Below are positions 46,768 through 55,819 of a DNA stretch of 64,000 nt, piece by piece. Both the position numbers and the translations under genes were made by a program. The notes under the pieces are model-generated. The model was given only the letters and a program-made list of their open reading frames with translations. It was not told the DNA's origin and made no database searches. Source of the DNA: Limnovirga soli (lineage in GTDB: Bacteria > Bacteroidota > Bacteroidia > Chitinophagales > Chitinophagaceae); contig NZ_WHPF01000004.1 of NCBI RefSeq assembly GCF_013106755.1, positions 372,001 through 436,000 of the forward strand, given 5' to 3'. The stretch's first letter is position 1; every line of letters begins with the position of its first letter.

Positions 46768-47547
46768 CTATATCACCAACACAATACCACTCTTCAAAGC
46801 TTTTTCGTATTTGCGTTTATCAAATTTATATAGATAGGGCGAACGGTGGGCGCCAATACTTTTGCGCTCGTTTAATTTTTTTATCAACCCCAGCGAGAGT
46901 AGTTTCTTGGCAAAATTGCGTCTGTCCAAAGCCTTGCCAAGAATGGTTTCGTATAAATCGTGTATTTCGGGTAAGGTAAATTTTTCTGATAATAAATTAT
47001 AGCCAATAGGCTGGTGATAAATATGCAGCCTTAGGGTTTTTAGTGCTTCTTCAATCATATCGCGGTGGTCGAAAATTAGCTCGGGCAAACGATCTATTTC
47101 CTGCCATTCGCATTGCTCTGATAAAAAATCGGGTTGGGGGTCTACTTTCGAAAATTCGGTAACGGCATAGTAGCAAATGGACACGGTACGTTTTAGCAGC
47201 CAATGCTCCATGTCTAAAGGGGTATTGGTAATGGAAGATAGGTGTTCAACATCTTCGGGTGAACGTTCTGACCGGGTGGGTTCTCCAAAAGTGTGAAACT
47301 GCTGCAGAAAAATATCGTCCAGCCCGGTTCTCTCCTTTAAAATACGGGAAGCAGCTGTTCTAAGGTTTTCTTCATTTTTTATAAATCCACCGGGTAAAGA
47401 CCATCTGTTTCTGTTTTTCCATTTTAGCAGCAATACTTTTAATTGCTGCTCATGGTAACCAAAAATTACGCAATCAATTGATAAGTGGGGCAGGTAAATG
47501 CTATGTCCATTCTCCATCAGCTCAATCGTATCCTTTTCTTCGTTCAT
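46768..47547 (-). CDS. Nudix-domain transcriptional regulator (NrtR/AraR-like)
   Basis: This 259-aa protein has an N-terminal Nudix fold and a C-terminal winged helix (FTLPEIHDLYETILG, DRRNFAKKLLSLGLI), the layout of NrtR regulators. The Nudix box keeps Gx5E (GFIKNEE), but the catalytic REuxEE part reads RILKER, lacking two of the Glu residues. It is therefore probably not a hydrolase but a ligand sensor, as for the Bacteroides arabinose regulator of this family. It is divergent from the GH3 glucosidase gene, which suggests sugar-responsive control of that gene. The actual ligand is unknown. Confidence 0.85.
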   Translation of the reverse strand: MNEEKDTIELMENGHSIYLPHLSIDCVIFGYHEQQLKVLLLKWKNRNRWSLPGGFIKNEENLRTAASRILKERTGLDDIFLQQFHTFGEPTRSERSPEDVEHLSSITNTPLDMEHWLLKRTVSICYYAVTEFSKVDPQPDFLSEQCEWQEIDRLPELIFDHRDMIEEALKTLRLHIYHQPIGYNLLSEKFTLPEIHDLYETILGKALDRRNFAKKLLSLGLIKKLNERKSIGAHRSPYLYKFDKRKYEKALKSGIVLVI

Positions 47548-47703
47548 GCTTTAAAATTAGCGTTTTGAGGTTCAATATAAAATAAATAAGCCAGAAATAT
47601 AATTAGTGGATTGTCATGCTTTTTTGTAGCAGGTATTCATATAATTATAAAACTCAATATGGATGCCAATGCTATGCAAAAATTATAGCTGCATATAGTG
47701 CAG

Positions 47704-47731
47704 GTGTACAAGAGTGCGACGCAAGTACAGC
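47704..47731 (-). repeat. Dispersed repeat, reverse copy 9
   Basis: GTGTACAAGAGTGCGACGCA and on. The inner arm GCTGCATATAGTGCAGG lies at 47688-47704 and the outer arm TATTGCCCGGCTCATAA at about 47744-47760. Partner of 46614 (1118 bp overall). Confidence 0.9.
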
Positions 47732-47792
47732 TGCCAATATTGCTATTGCCCGGCTCATAATTATTAAAATATGTGTGCCCGTTTTTTCATTG

Positions 47793-47805
47793 CGTAAAAA
47801 TTACG
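47793..47805. promoter_or_regulatory. Candidate operator between the Nudix regulator and GH3 gene
   Basis: A perfect inverted repeat CGTAA-AAA-TTACG, 39 bp upstream of the GH3 ATG. A near-consensus -7 box TACATTTA (47816-47823) follows at once, so a bound protein would block or help polymerase. The link to the Nudix protein is inferred from position. Confidence 0.45.
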
Positions 47806-47843
47806 GAATAATAAGTACATTTATGCACTAAAAAAACACTGAT

Positions 47844-50186
47844 ATGAAATACTGCCTTGCAATTGTTGTAGCATGGATGTTGTTACAACCAGCCTATGCC
47901 CAGGCACCGCAACTGGGAAAAAATACCATTAAAGAAGTTATTGCCGCCATGACACTGGAAGAAAAAGCCAAGCTGCTGGTGGGTAATGGTTTTAGTTTGC
48001 CCGGTATGAAACCGCCTGGTGGTCCGGTAGTTGGTGAAACCCAGGATAAAGTACCAGGTGCTGCTGGAACTACTTTTGCTATTCCAAGATTGGGTATTCC
48101 TTCTATTGTGGTAGCGGATGGTCCGGCAGGTGTACGCATAGATTCGGTACGTAAAACTGAGCCTGGTAAAACATTTTATGCCACCGCCTGGCCGGTGGGC
48201 ACTTTGCTGGCATCAACCTGGGATACTGCCCTGGTTAGAAAAGTAGGAGTAGCTTTTGGTAATGAAGTACGTGAATATGGCATTGATATATTGTTAGCCC
48301 CTGCATTAAATATTCACCGCAACCCATTGGGTGGCAGAAATTTTGAATACTATAGTGAAGATCCTGTGATCTCGGGAAATATTGCAGCTGCCATGGTAAA
48401 TGGTGTTGAAAGCAATGGGGTAGGTACTTCTATAAAACACTATGCGGCCAATAACCAGGAAACCAACCGCAATACCGTAAATACCATTGTTAGCGAAAGG
48501 GCTTTGCGTGAAATTTATTTGAAAGGCTTTGAGATAGCCGTAAAAAAATCGCAGCCATGGACGGTAATGAGTTCTTATAATTATATCAATGGCGCATACG
48601 CTTCTGAAAGCTATGATTTACTGTCAACCATATTAAGAAAAGAGTGGGGTTTTAAAGGTTTTGTAATGACAGACTGGTTTGGCGGTAAAGATGCTGCAGC
48701 ACAAATAAAAGCAGGTAATAATTTGTTGATGCCGGGAACTGCTCAGCAGTCACAAGCCATTATAGATGCGGTAAAAACTGGTGCATTGGATGTAAAAGTG
48801 CTGGATGAAAATGTAGCGGGTATTTTACAGGTTATTGTACAAACCCCCACATTTAAAGGCTATAAATTTTCTAATAATCCAGACCTGAAAAAAGATGCCG
48901 GTATTTCAAGAATGGCGGCCGCAGAGGGGATGGTATTGTTAAAGAATAACGATAAAGCTTTGCCATTAAAAAATGTACATAATGTGGCTGTATTTGGTAA
49001 TACCTCTTATGATATTATTGCCGGTGGTACAGGAAGCGGGGATGTAAATAAGGCCTACATCGTATCCTTTGTAAAAGGCTTAACCAATAGTGGTTATAAC
49101 CCAGATGCCGATCTGGCAAATACCTATACGGAATACCTGCGTACCGAGAGAATCAAACATCCAAAAAAAGGATTTTTCCAGGAGTTTATGAACCCAACGC
49201 CGCCTATTGTCGAAATGTTGGTAGCAAACGATGTAATTGCCCAAAAAGCAGCGCAGGATGATATTGCCATTATTACTATTGGCCGTAATGCCGGTGAAGG
49301 CAGAGACCGTAAATTAGAAAACGATTTTAATTTAAGCGATACTGAGCAACTGATGATTAAAAATGTTACTGCTGCCTTTCATGCCCAAAACAAAAAAGTA
49401 ATTGTGGTTTTAAATATTGGCGGCGTAATTGAAACAGCCAGCTGGAGTGCAGAGCCCGATGCTATTTTACTTGCATGGCAGCCTGGTATGGAAGGCGGTA
49501 ATGCTATAACAGATGTATTAAGCGGTAAAGTAAATCCATCCGGTAAACTGGCTACTACTTTTCCTGTTGCCTATAATAATGTACCATCTGCTAACAACTT
49601 CCCCGGTAAAGAGTTCCCTGAAAAAGCTACCACCGGTATGATGGGTATGAAAGCCATTCCAGCCGAAGTAACTTACGGGGAAGGTGTTTATGTAGGCTAC
49701 CGCTACTATAATACCTTTCATGTGCAACCGGCATATGAATTTGGTTACGGCTTATCCTACACATCATTTAATTATGGTAAACTGGCATTAAGCAGTAATA
49801 CTTTTAATGGTAAAATTACTGCAACTGTAATCGTTACCAATACAGGTACTGTTGCGGGTAAAGAAGTGGTACAGTTATATATTAGTGCACCTGCTAAAAA
49901 ATTAGATAAACCTGCCGAGGAATTAAAAGGTTTTGCAAAAACCAATCTATTGCAACCGGGTAAATCGCAAACCATCAGCTTTACCATTAATGTCGAAGAC
50001 CTTGTTTCATTTGATACCCAAAGCACATCCTGGATTGCTGAAGCAGGTAACTATACCGTAAAAATTTGTGCTTCCTCAAAAAATATAAAAACAACGGCTG
50101 CCTTTTCTTTGGCAAAAGAGTTAGTAACTGAGAAGGATAATAAAGTATTGGCACCAGCCGCAGCCATTAGTGAACTTAAGCCTTAA
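47844..50186 (+). CDS. GH3-family beta-glucosidase, exported
   Basis: This 780-aa protein has a signal peptide ending PAYAQ. The GH3 N-terminal barrel has VVADGPAGVRI, SIKHYAANNQETNR (the conserved Lys-His) and the nucleophile Asp277 in VMTDW. The second GH3 domain (about 380-600) has TIGRNAGEGRDR with the likely acid/base Glu. A fibronectin-III-like domain ends the protein. It would release glucose, or another beta-linked sugar, from oligosaccharides in the periplasm. The divergent Nudix regulator probably controls it. Confidence 0.94.
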   Translation: MKYCLAIVVAWMLLQPAYAQAPQLGKNTIKEVIAAMTLEEKAKLLVGNGFSLPGMKPPGGPVVGETQDKVPGAAGTTFAIPRLGIPSIVVADGPAGVRIDSVRKTEPGKTFYATAWPVGTLLASTWDTALVRKVGVAFGNEVREYGIDILLAPALNIHRNPLGGRNFEYYSEDPVISGNIAAAMVNGVESNGVGTSIKHYAANNQETNRNTVNTIVSERALREIYLKGFEIAVKKSQPWTVMSSYNYINGAYASESYDLLSTILRKEWGFKGFVMTDWFGGKDAAAQIKAGNNLLMPGTAQQSQAIIDAVKTGALDVKVLDENVAGILQVIVQTPTFKGYKFSNNPDLKKDAGISRMAAAEGMVLLKNNDKALPLKNVHNVAVFGNTSYDIIAGGTGSGDVNKAYIVSFVKGLTNSGYNPDADLANTYTEYLRTERIKHPKKGFFQEFMNPTPPIVEMLVANDVIAQKAAQDDIAIITIGRNAGEGRDRKLENDFNLSDTEQLMIKNVTAAFHAQNKKVIVVLNIGGVIETASWSAEPDAILLAWQPGMEGGNAITDVLSGKVNPSGKLATTFPVAYNNVPSANNFPGKEFPEKATTGMMGMKAIPAEVTYGEGVYVGYRYYNTFHVQPAYEFGYGLSYTSFNYGKLALSSNTFNGKITATVIVTNTGTVAGKEVVQLYISAPAKKLDKPAEELKGFAKTNLLQPGKSQTISFTINVEDLVSFDTQSTSWIAEAGNYTVKICASSKNIKTTAAFSLAKELVTEKDNKVLAPAAAISELKP

Positions 50187-50228
50187 TTGGCAGGCATATT
50201 ATGAGCCAGGCATTGCCGCTGCCATGAA

Positions 50229-50256
50229 GCATTCTTGCGTCGCACACTGCAGGGCC
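50229..50256 (+). repeat. Dispersed repeat, forward copy 10
   Basis: GCATTCTTGCGTCGCACACT then GCAGGGCC, with the outer arm GAGCCAGGCATTGCC at about 50201. With 52021-52048 it encloses the esterase gene. Confidence 0.88.
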
Positions 50257-50427
50257 TGGCTCTTTATTCAGCATTAAATACAGGTTACGGATGCTCATTT
50301 ATTTATGAATTGATTTTTGCCATAACTTGTTTGCTGTTTAGTTAAAACCGATTGCCAGATTATTGCACACCCGTTTCTTTTTTCAATTTCAGTAACAAGA
50401 AATAATTACAAATAAATAATTGCCGCT

Positions 50428-51981
50428 ATGAGAATAATTTTTTTCCTTCTTTTATGTATTGGTCTTTCTGTTGCCATAAGTTCGTTTACAACAAATAAAA
50501 TAGATATTGTAAAAACAAATGCAGGGTTAATTGCAGGTACTGTAAATAATACCGGCGATGTGCACATATATAAGGGCATACCTTTTGCCGCACCACCTGT
50601 AGGCAATTTGCGCTGGAAAGCCCCACAGCCGGTTGCACCTTGGACAGGCGTAAAGCAATGCACTACATTTGGCGCCAGTGCGATGCAAAGCAGCCCTGCT
50701 CCATTTGGACCATGGACAGAAGAATACCTTATTCCCAAAGAACCTATCAGCGAAGATTGTTTATACCTGAACGTTTGGACAAAAGCACAATCAACCAAGG
50801 AAAAGCTGCCTGTAATTGTATGGATTTATGGTGGTGGCTTTAACAGCGGTGGCAGTGGATGCGCCGTTTATGATGGCGAAGCCATGGCCAAAAAAGGGAT
50901 TGTTTTTGTAAGCATCAATTACAGGGTAGGTGTTTTTGGTTTTTTTGCGCATCCGGAATTAACAAAAGAATCAGCCAATGGAGCCTCAGGTAATTATGGT
51001 TTAATGGATCAGATTGCGGCATTACAATGGGTACAGCAAAATATTGCCCAATTTGGTGGCGATGCTGATAATGTTACCATTGCTGGCCAATCTGCAGGCT
51101 CAATGAGTGTAAATTGTTTGGTAGCTTCTCCATTGGCAAAGGGTTTATTTACAAAAGCTATTGCTGAAAGTGGTGCCAGTTTTGTTCCTGGTCCGTTTAG
51201 AAGTAGTACATCGCTTAAACAAGCAGAAGCAGTGGGTGAAAAAATAGCCCAAACATTTAAAGCCAATTCAATAGCAGCATTAAGAAATATAACTGCTGCA
51301 GATTTATTAACCAATGCACAAGGCAGCGGCCCAATTGTAGATGGTTATGTTTTGCCGGCAACTATCGCAGCTATTTTTGCTGCTAACAAAGAAAATAAAG
51401 TAGCCCTGCTAACCGGATGGAATGAAGATGAAGGATTAATATTTGGCCCATTAAAAAATGCGGAAGAATTTAAACAACAAGCTACTGCCGACTATGGAAC
51501 CGAGGCAAACACTTTTCTGCAATTTTACCCTGCCACTACTGATGCAGAAGCGGCTGCAACCCAAATAAAAGTATCGAGAGATATGATTTTTGGTGTACAA
51601 AATTATACCTGGGCCAATGTACAGAGTAATAAGAATAATGCACCTGTATATGTGTACCGGTTTACCCGCAAATTACCTGCTACCGGAGAGTATATAAAGT
51701 ATGGTGCCTTTCACACAGGCGAAGTAGCTTATGCATATGATAATCTGAAATATGTGCACCGGGCATGGCTGCCTGTTGATGAGCAACTGGCTACAATAAT
51801 GAGTAGCTACTGGGCCAATTTTGCTGCCACCGGAAACCCAAATGGTAAAGGCCTGCCTGAGTGGAAAGCTTTTGATACCAAAACTAATGAAGTGATGATC
51901 TTGGGTGAAAAATGCGCATCTGCCGCTTTGCCCGATAAAGCTGCATTGGACTTTATGTATCATCATTTAAAAGGCAAATAA
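50428..51981 (+). CDS. Type-B carboxylesterase/lipase, exported
   Basis: This 517-aa alpha/beta-hydrolase of the carboxylesterase family has a hydrophobic N terminus that looks like a signal peptide. The oxyanion hole is YGGGFNSGG, the nucleophile Ser222 lies in GQSAGS (usual form GESAGG), the acid is probably Glu in NEDEG, and the His is in GAFHTGE. It hydrolyses carboxylic esters, perhaps acetyl or feruloyl groups on plant polysaccharides given the neighbouring GH3 gene. It is the largest single gene enclosed by an inverted repeat pair here. Confidence 0.92.
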   Translation: MRIIFFLLLCIGLSVAISSFTTNKIDIVKTNAGLIAGTVNNTGDVHIYKGIPFAAPPVGNLRWKAPQPVAPWTGVKQCTTFGASAMQSSPAPFGPWTEEYLIPKEPISEDCLYLNVWTKAQSTKEKLPVIVWIYGGGFNSGGSGCAVYDGEAMAKKGIVFVSINYRVGVFGFFAHPELTKESANGASGNYGLMDQIAALQWVQQNIAQFGGDADNVTIAGQSAGSMSVNCLVASPLAKGLFTKAIAESGASFVPGPFRSSTSLKQAEAVGEKIAQTFKANSIAALRNITAADLLTNAQGSGPIVDGYVLPATIAAIFAANKENKVALLTGWNEDEGLIFGPLKNAEEFKQQATADYGTEANTFLQFYPATTDAEAAATQIKVSRDMIFGVQNYTWANVQSNKNNAPVYVYRFTRKLPATGEYIKYGAFHTGEVAYAYDNLKYVHRAWLPVDEQLATIMSSYWANFAATGNPNGKGLPEWKAFDTKTNEVMILGEKCASAALPDKAALDFMYHHLKGK

Positions 51982-52020
51982 GGGCTGCTGAAATGGCATT
52001 TTGTTGCGCAAAGTGCCTGG

Positions 52021-52048
52021 CCCTGAAGAGTGCGACGCAAGTAAAGCC
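52021..52048 (-). repeat. Dispersed repeat, reverse copy 10
   Basis: CCCTGAAGAGTGCGACGCAA and on, with the outer arm TATTGCCTGGCTAAAAAA at about 52060. It shares the TTCAGGG-type core end with the copy at 36421. Partner of 50229. Confidence 0.9.
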
Positions 52049-52116
52049 AGCTGCTTTTACTATTGCCTGGCTAAAAAATAATTAAATAAATTAACCAACA
52101 ACTAAAACCAACATCA

Positions 52117-53031
52117 ATGTACAACAGAAGAAAATTCCTGCTTCATTCCGGGGCGGCAGCTATGGGAACCATGTTGTTCTCAAATAAATTATCGGCAGCA
52201 TTTTTGCCCAAAAAGCAACACGCCGTGGGCTTGCAGTTATTTACATTTTTTAATGAGATTGATAACGACGTAGAAGGCACATTAAAAAAGATTGCTGATG
52301 TGGGTTATACAGAAATAGAATCGGCCTTTAGCAAAAAGGGCGGCTATTATGGTATGAAAGCAAAAGAATTTAATGCCTATTTATCCAGTATTGGTCTAAG
52401 CTGGAAATCGCATCATGTATTGGGCGTACCTTTTAAATTACCTCCCGGTGCCAAAATGCCTGCGGGCCTGGATGGTAAACCCATTGTGATACCACCCATG
52501 CGCAATTTACAGGACAATATGCAGGAGCTGGTAGATGAAGCTGCCGAAGGTGGTGTTGAATATTTGGTTTGCGCCAATACGCCCATCAATACCTTGGACG
52601 AAATAAAAAGCTCTATCGAAGTATTGAATAAAACCCACGAAGCCTGTAAAAAAGCAGGTATTGGTTTTGCCTATCATAACCATGATGCAGAGTTTCATGC
52701 TGTAGAAGGTCAGGTGCCTTACGAACTGTTCTTATCGCAAACCACAATGCAAATGGAGCTTGACCTTGCATGGGCAGCAAAAGGTGGCAAAGACCCTGTT
52801 GAATTATTTAAACAACACCCAGGCCGTTTTCCTTTATGGCATGTAAAAGATTTAGATGCTTCCCGTGAAAATATTTTGCCGGTGGGCAGTGGTACCATCA
52901 ATTATGCGCCTATATTCAAAGCCGCAAAAATTGCCGGCATGAAACATTTTTATGTAGAGCACGACATGCCTGTAGATGCATTGGCAAGCATTACTGCCAG
53001 TTATAAATATATTACCACCAATTTATTGTAG
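52117..53031 (+). CDS. Exported sugar phosphate isomerase/epimerase-like TIM-barrel protein
   Basis: This 304-aa protein opens with a twin-arginine-like signal (NRRKFLLHSGAAAMGTMLF). A xylose isomerase-like TIM barrel follows, with metal-ligand candidates in YTEIESAF, FAYHNHDAEF, MELDLAWAAKG, WHVKDLD and FYVEHD. Such exported members are numerous in Bacteroidota and probably act on free sugars or sugar acids; some relatives are 3-keto-sugar isomerases. It lies in the same direction as the GH3 and esterase genes, but a repeat copy separates it from each neighbour. Confidence 0.88.
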   Translation: MYNRRKFLLHSGAAAMGTMLFSNKLSAAFLPKKQHAVGLQLFTFFNEIDNDVEGTLKKIADVGYTEIESAFSKKGGYYGMKAKEFNAYLSSIGLSWKSHHVLGVPFKLPPGAKMPAGLDGKPIVIPPMRNLQDNMQELVDEAAEGGVEYLVCANTPINTLDEIKSSIEVLNKTHEACKKAGIGFAYHNHDAEFHAVEGQVPYELFLSQTTMQMELDLAWAAKGGKDPVELFKQHPGRFPLWHVKDLDASRENILPVGSGTINYAPIFKAAKIAGMKHFYVEHDMPVDALASITASYKYITTNLL

Positions 53032-53063
53032 CAGTATTGGCCCGGCAAAAGTGCATATATGGG

Positions 53064-53091
53064 GCATTCGTTGCGTCGCACTCTTGTACCG
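53064..53091 (+). repeat. Dispersed repeat, forward copy 11 (unpaired)
   Basis: GCATTCGTTGCGTCGCACTC and on. The outer arm GGCCCGGCAAAAG (about 53039) and inner arm GTGGTAATGCTATTCAGCC are preserved. It is the only canonical copy without a reverse partner before the next forward copy. Confidence 0.88.
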
Positions 53092-53147
53092 TGGTAATGC
53101 TATTCAGCCATAAAGCAAAGTGGTAATAATTAAAGTAAATAATATGT

Positions 53148-53188
53148 ATAATCAGCATGGTATAAAAGCTATGCTGATTATTTTTTTT
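53148..53188 (+). terminator. Intrinsic terminator after the isomerase-like gene
   Basis: A perfect 11-bp stem ATAATCAGCAT / ATGCTGATTAT with a 12-nt loop and a run of T residues. It lies just before the next gene, so that gene must have its own promoter. Confidence 0.9.
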
Positions 53189-53204
53189 ACTGCCATGGTA
53201 TGGA

Positions 53205-53212
53205 TATGTTTG
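53205..53212 (+). promoter_or_regulatory. -7 promoter box of the DUF4405-like gene
   Basis: An exact TATGTTTG, 17 bp after the terminator and 26 bp before the ATG at 53239. It lies downstream of the alternative start at 53200, which decides for the later start. Confidence 0.6.
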
Positions 53213-53238
53213 CGCCTTCTAATAAATATCTCCACCAC

Positions 53239-54087
53239 ATGAAGAAGAAAAATATAATAAGCTTAACCATTGCTTTTGCCTTTTTATCTATAGCTATAAC
53301 CGGACTTTTATTGTATTTTGCTATAAAGCCAGGGCCTGTAACGGCTATTCATGTTGCATTTGGTTTATTGTTTATAGGCTTTGCCATATTTCATATAAAA
53401 AATAACTGGGCATCCATAAAAGTATATAGCACACAGCAGAAAGGCGGAAGCCGTATAAAAAAAGAATTATTGGTTGCGGTAGTGGTAAGTTTGATATTAT
53501 TGGCTGGCGTTGGTTTTGGCATTCCACCGTTTAATGAAATTCAACATGCCGGGGAAGAACTTACCAAAGGGGAAAGGAGAGAAGGTAGTGCCGACCGTAC
53601 CATGTTTGTAAAAATAGCCACTAACGAAAATATAAAAGGTAGCCACCTGAATTTTATTATTGAGAAAAATGACACTGTACTAACCCCGGTAATAGCCATT
53701 TGGGTAGAAGATACTGCGGGTAATTTTATGCAGAACTTGTTTGTGCCAGCTTCCACCATAGCACTGCCTGAAGGGGAAACCAATGTACGCGAAGCAATTG
53801 AAGAAGGAGAAGCCACCAATGTAAATCTTGATCCGGCATTATTGCCACAATGGGCAGCAAAAGCATCAGATAAAACAGCCAATTTTAATAATGCAACACC
53901 AACAGATAATTTTTTTCTAAACACCAATACAAGCGCTACTGCGGTTTACAATGTATTTCTACTGGTGAGAAGCGGTAATACACAGGAAACCTACTTTGCA
54001 ACAATAGATGCATCCAAATCAAATGCATTTGTATTGCGGGCGCCAAAAGAAACCTTGCTGAATAAAGCAATTCTCACCCTTAAATAG
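53239..54087 (+). CDS. DUF4405-like membrane protein with extracytoplasmic beta domain
   Basis: This 282-aa protein starts at ATG 53239. The upstream ATG at 53200 precedes the promoter box and adds no recognisable sequence. Two N-terminal helices (residues 5-25 and 32-52) include HVAFGLLFIGFAIFHIKNNW with spaced His residues, as in DUF4405 membrane domains that may bind haem. A third helix follows (ELLVAVVVSLILLAGVGFG). The remaining 180 residues form a soluble domain with VIAIWVEDTAGNFMQNLFV, like DUF2271-type domains. The function is unknown; a redox or membrane-sensing role is only a guess from the family. Confidence 0.75.
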   Translation: MKKKNIISLTIAFAFLSIAITGLLLYFAIKPGPVTAIHVAFGLLFIGFAIFHIKNNWASIKVYSTQQKGGSRIKKELLVAVVVSLILLAGVGFGIPPFNEIQHAGEELTKGERREGSADRTMFVKIATNENIKGSHLNFIIEKNDTVLTPVIAIWVEDTAGNFMQNLFVPASTIALPEGETNVREAIEEGEATNVNLDPALLPQWAAKASDKTANFNNATPTDNFFLNTNTSATAVYNVFLLVRSGNTQETYFATIDASKSNAFVLRAPKETLLNKAILTLK

Positions 54088-54208
54088 GGCAACCAATTTG
54101 ATGTGGCATGATATAAATGCACTATAATGAAGTGCAATTAGGCCCATTTATATATTCAATTTAATATCTATTAATTACTCTTTAAGGATTCTTGCAGGCG
54201 CATCATTC

Positions 54209-54216
54209 TATATTTG
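54209..54216 (+). promoter_or_regulatory. -7 promoter box of the sulfatase gene
   Basis: An exact TATATTTG, 41 bp before the ATG at 54258. It lies inside the longer frame opened at 54192, which supports the later start. Confidence 0.5.
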
Positions 54217-54257
54217 TAGCCAATAACAATTTGATTGTAGGCACACCTAAAAATTTA

Positions 54258-55637
54258 ATGAATATGATAAACCCAAAAACACCAACGAAAAAATATCTTG
54301 TAACAGCCCTCGCAGCAATAGCTACACTTTTTTTGGTGTATAGTTGTAATAAAACCAAAGATTTTAAGGCAGTTACGGAAACCGATGGCGTTTCTTCTAA
54401 CCTTACGACTACAACAAAACCAAATATTGTTTTCATTTTGGGTGATGACGTTGGTGTAGACATTCCGACTTGTTATGGCGGTCAAAGCTATCAAACACCC
54501 AATATTGATATGATGGCACAATTAGGTATGAAATTTACCGAATGCCACAGCTCTCCATTATGTTCCCCTTCCCGTGTATGTATTATGACGGGTAAGTATA
54601 ATTTTAGAAATTATGATGAATGGGGTGTTTTAGATCCCACCCAATCAACCTTTGGCAATCTGCTAAAAAGTGCTGGTTATGCCACTTTTGTTGGTGGAAA
54701 ATGGCAATTAGATGGTGGTGATGCCGGTATCCATGGTTTTGGATTTGATGATTACAGCTTATGGAATGCCATAAAAGATGGCGTTAGAATAGGATCTCAT
54801 TATAAAGATCCTCAGGTGTATGAGAAAGGCGTGTTATTGCCTAAAAACAAAACTGAAGGCAAATATGGCGATGATATATTTACAGATCGTCTTTTATCTT
54901 TCATAGACAAAAACAAAACCACTCCATTCTTTGCCTATTTCCCCATAACGCTTTGTCATGATCCTTTTTCTCCAACTCCTGATGATCCTGAATTTGCTTC
55001 ATGGATAAGTAAAGGCAATCCTTCTGATACCAGTTTTTTCCCTTCTATGGTAAAATACATGGATAAGAAAATTGGAATAATCATTGATAAATTAAAGGCA
55101 GTAGGTGTTTACAATAATACCATTATAATATTTGTAGGCGATAACGGCACGCCGAGCGAAATTTATTCATGGGTAAATGGCAAACTGGTGCAAGGTGGTA
55201 AAAGCCAAACCAACGAGTCTGGTACCAACGTTCCCTTAACTGTATTATGGCCAAACGGCATTGCTCCGGGGCAGGTAAATACCAATTTAATTGATTTTAC
55301 TGATTTTCTGCCTACATTAGGCGATGCTGCAGGTATCACTATTCCACTAGCTTACGGTCAAACAGACGGACAAAGCTTTTACAATCAATTAATTGGAGGT
55401 ACATACACGCCAAGAGACTGGATATTTAATCACTACGCACCCAATACCAATAAAGGCAACACAATTTTATTACGTTGGGTTCAGGATCATACCTATAAAC
55501 TGTACGACAGTGCCGACGTGTTTTTTAATATTGTAAAAGACCCTTTAGAAAAGAAACCAATAAAGCCTACCAGAATGTCTCCTTATGAAACGTTAAGAAA
55601 GGCAAGGTTTCAGGCAATACTGGATAGTTTACATTAA
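54258..55637 (+). CDS. Type I (formylglycine) sulfatase, lipoprotein
   Basis: This 459-aa protein starts at ATG 54258. Its signal ends FLVYSC (Cys30), a lipobox, so it is probably attached to a membrane. The sulfatase signature is LCSPSRVCIMTGKYN, with Cys102-Ser-Pro-Ser-Arg106; Cys102 would be converted to formylglycine by an anaerobic or FGE-type maturase not present here. Metal ligands are ILGDDVG at the N terminus and FVGDNGTPSE later. The substrate is a sulfated sugar or phenol, not predictable. It is monocistronic, with its own promoter and terminator. Confidence 0.93.
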   Translation: MNMINPKTPTKKYLVTALAAIATLFLVYSCNKTKDFKAVTETDGVSSNLTTTTKPNIVFILGDDVGVDIPTCYGGQSYQTPNIDMMAQLGMKFTECHSSPLCSPSRVCIMTGKYNFRNYDEWGVLDPTQSTFGNLLKSAGYATFVGGKWQLDGGDAGIHGFGFDDYSLWNAIKDGVRIGSHYKDPQVYEKGVLLPKNKTEGKYGDDIFTDRLLSFIDKNKTTPFFAYFPITLCHDPFSPTPDDPEFASWISKGNPSDTSFFPSMVKYMDKKIGIIIDKLKAVGVYNNTIIIFVGDNGTPSEIYSWVNGKLVQGGKSQTNESGTNVPLTVLWPNGIAPGQVNTNLIDFTDFLPTLGDAAGITIPLAYGQTDGQSFYNQLIGGTYTPRDWIFNHYAPNTNKGNTILLRWVQDHTYKLYDSADVFFNIVKDPLEKKPIKPTRMSPYETLRKARFQAILDSLH

Positions 55638-55651
55638 TAATATTATTTGCT

Positions 55652-55695
55652 ATACACAAGAAAGCCCGTTCAGCAGAACGGGCTTTCTTGTGTAT
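55652..55695 (+). terminator. Long perfect terminator hairpin
   Basis: A 20-bp perfect stem with a 4-nt loop (AGCA). The core is GAAAGCCCGTTC / GAACGGGCTTTC. It lies 15 bp after the sulfatase stop codon. It has few T residues after it; its symmetry suits both converging genes. Confidence 0.85.
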
Positions 55696-55750
55696 TAAGT
55701 ATTTTGAAAACTATCAATTTTTTTGTTCCGAACTGTATGGTTATACATCA

Positions 55751-55776
55751 GCTTTACTTGCGTCGCACTCTTGTAC
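55751..55776 (+). repeat. Dispersed repeat, forward copy 12
   Basis: GCTTTACTTGCGTCGCACTC then TTGTAC, in the convergent gap before the Fe-S gene. With 57221-57246 it encloses that single gene. Confidence 0.9.
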
Positions 55777-55819
55777 AATAGCACATTTGGCAGCAAAATA
55801 TGTGTTTATGGCAGATTAA

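Noticed and set aside
46620-46979. 119-aa ORF beginning MRRTLVRL
   Set aside because: It starts in a repeat copy and runs antisense into the Nudix gene.
54118-54140. Small hairpin TGCACT/AGTGCA as terminator of the DUF4405-like gene
   Set aside because: Only 6 bp, with no T-run.
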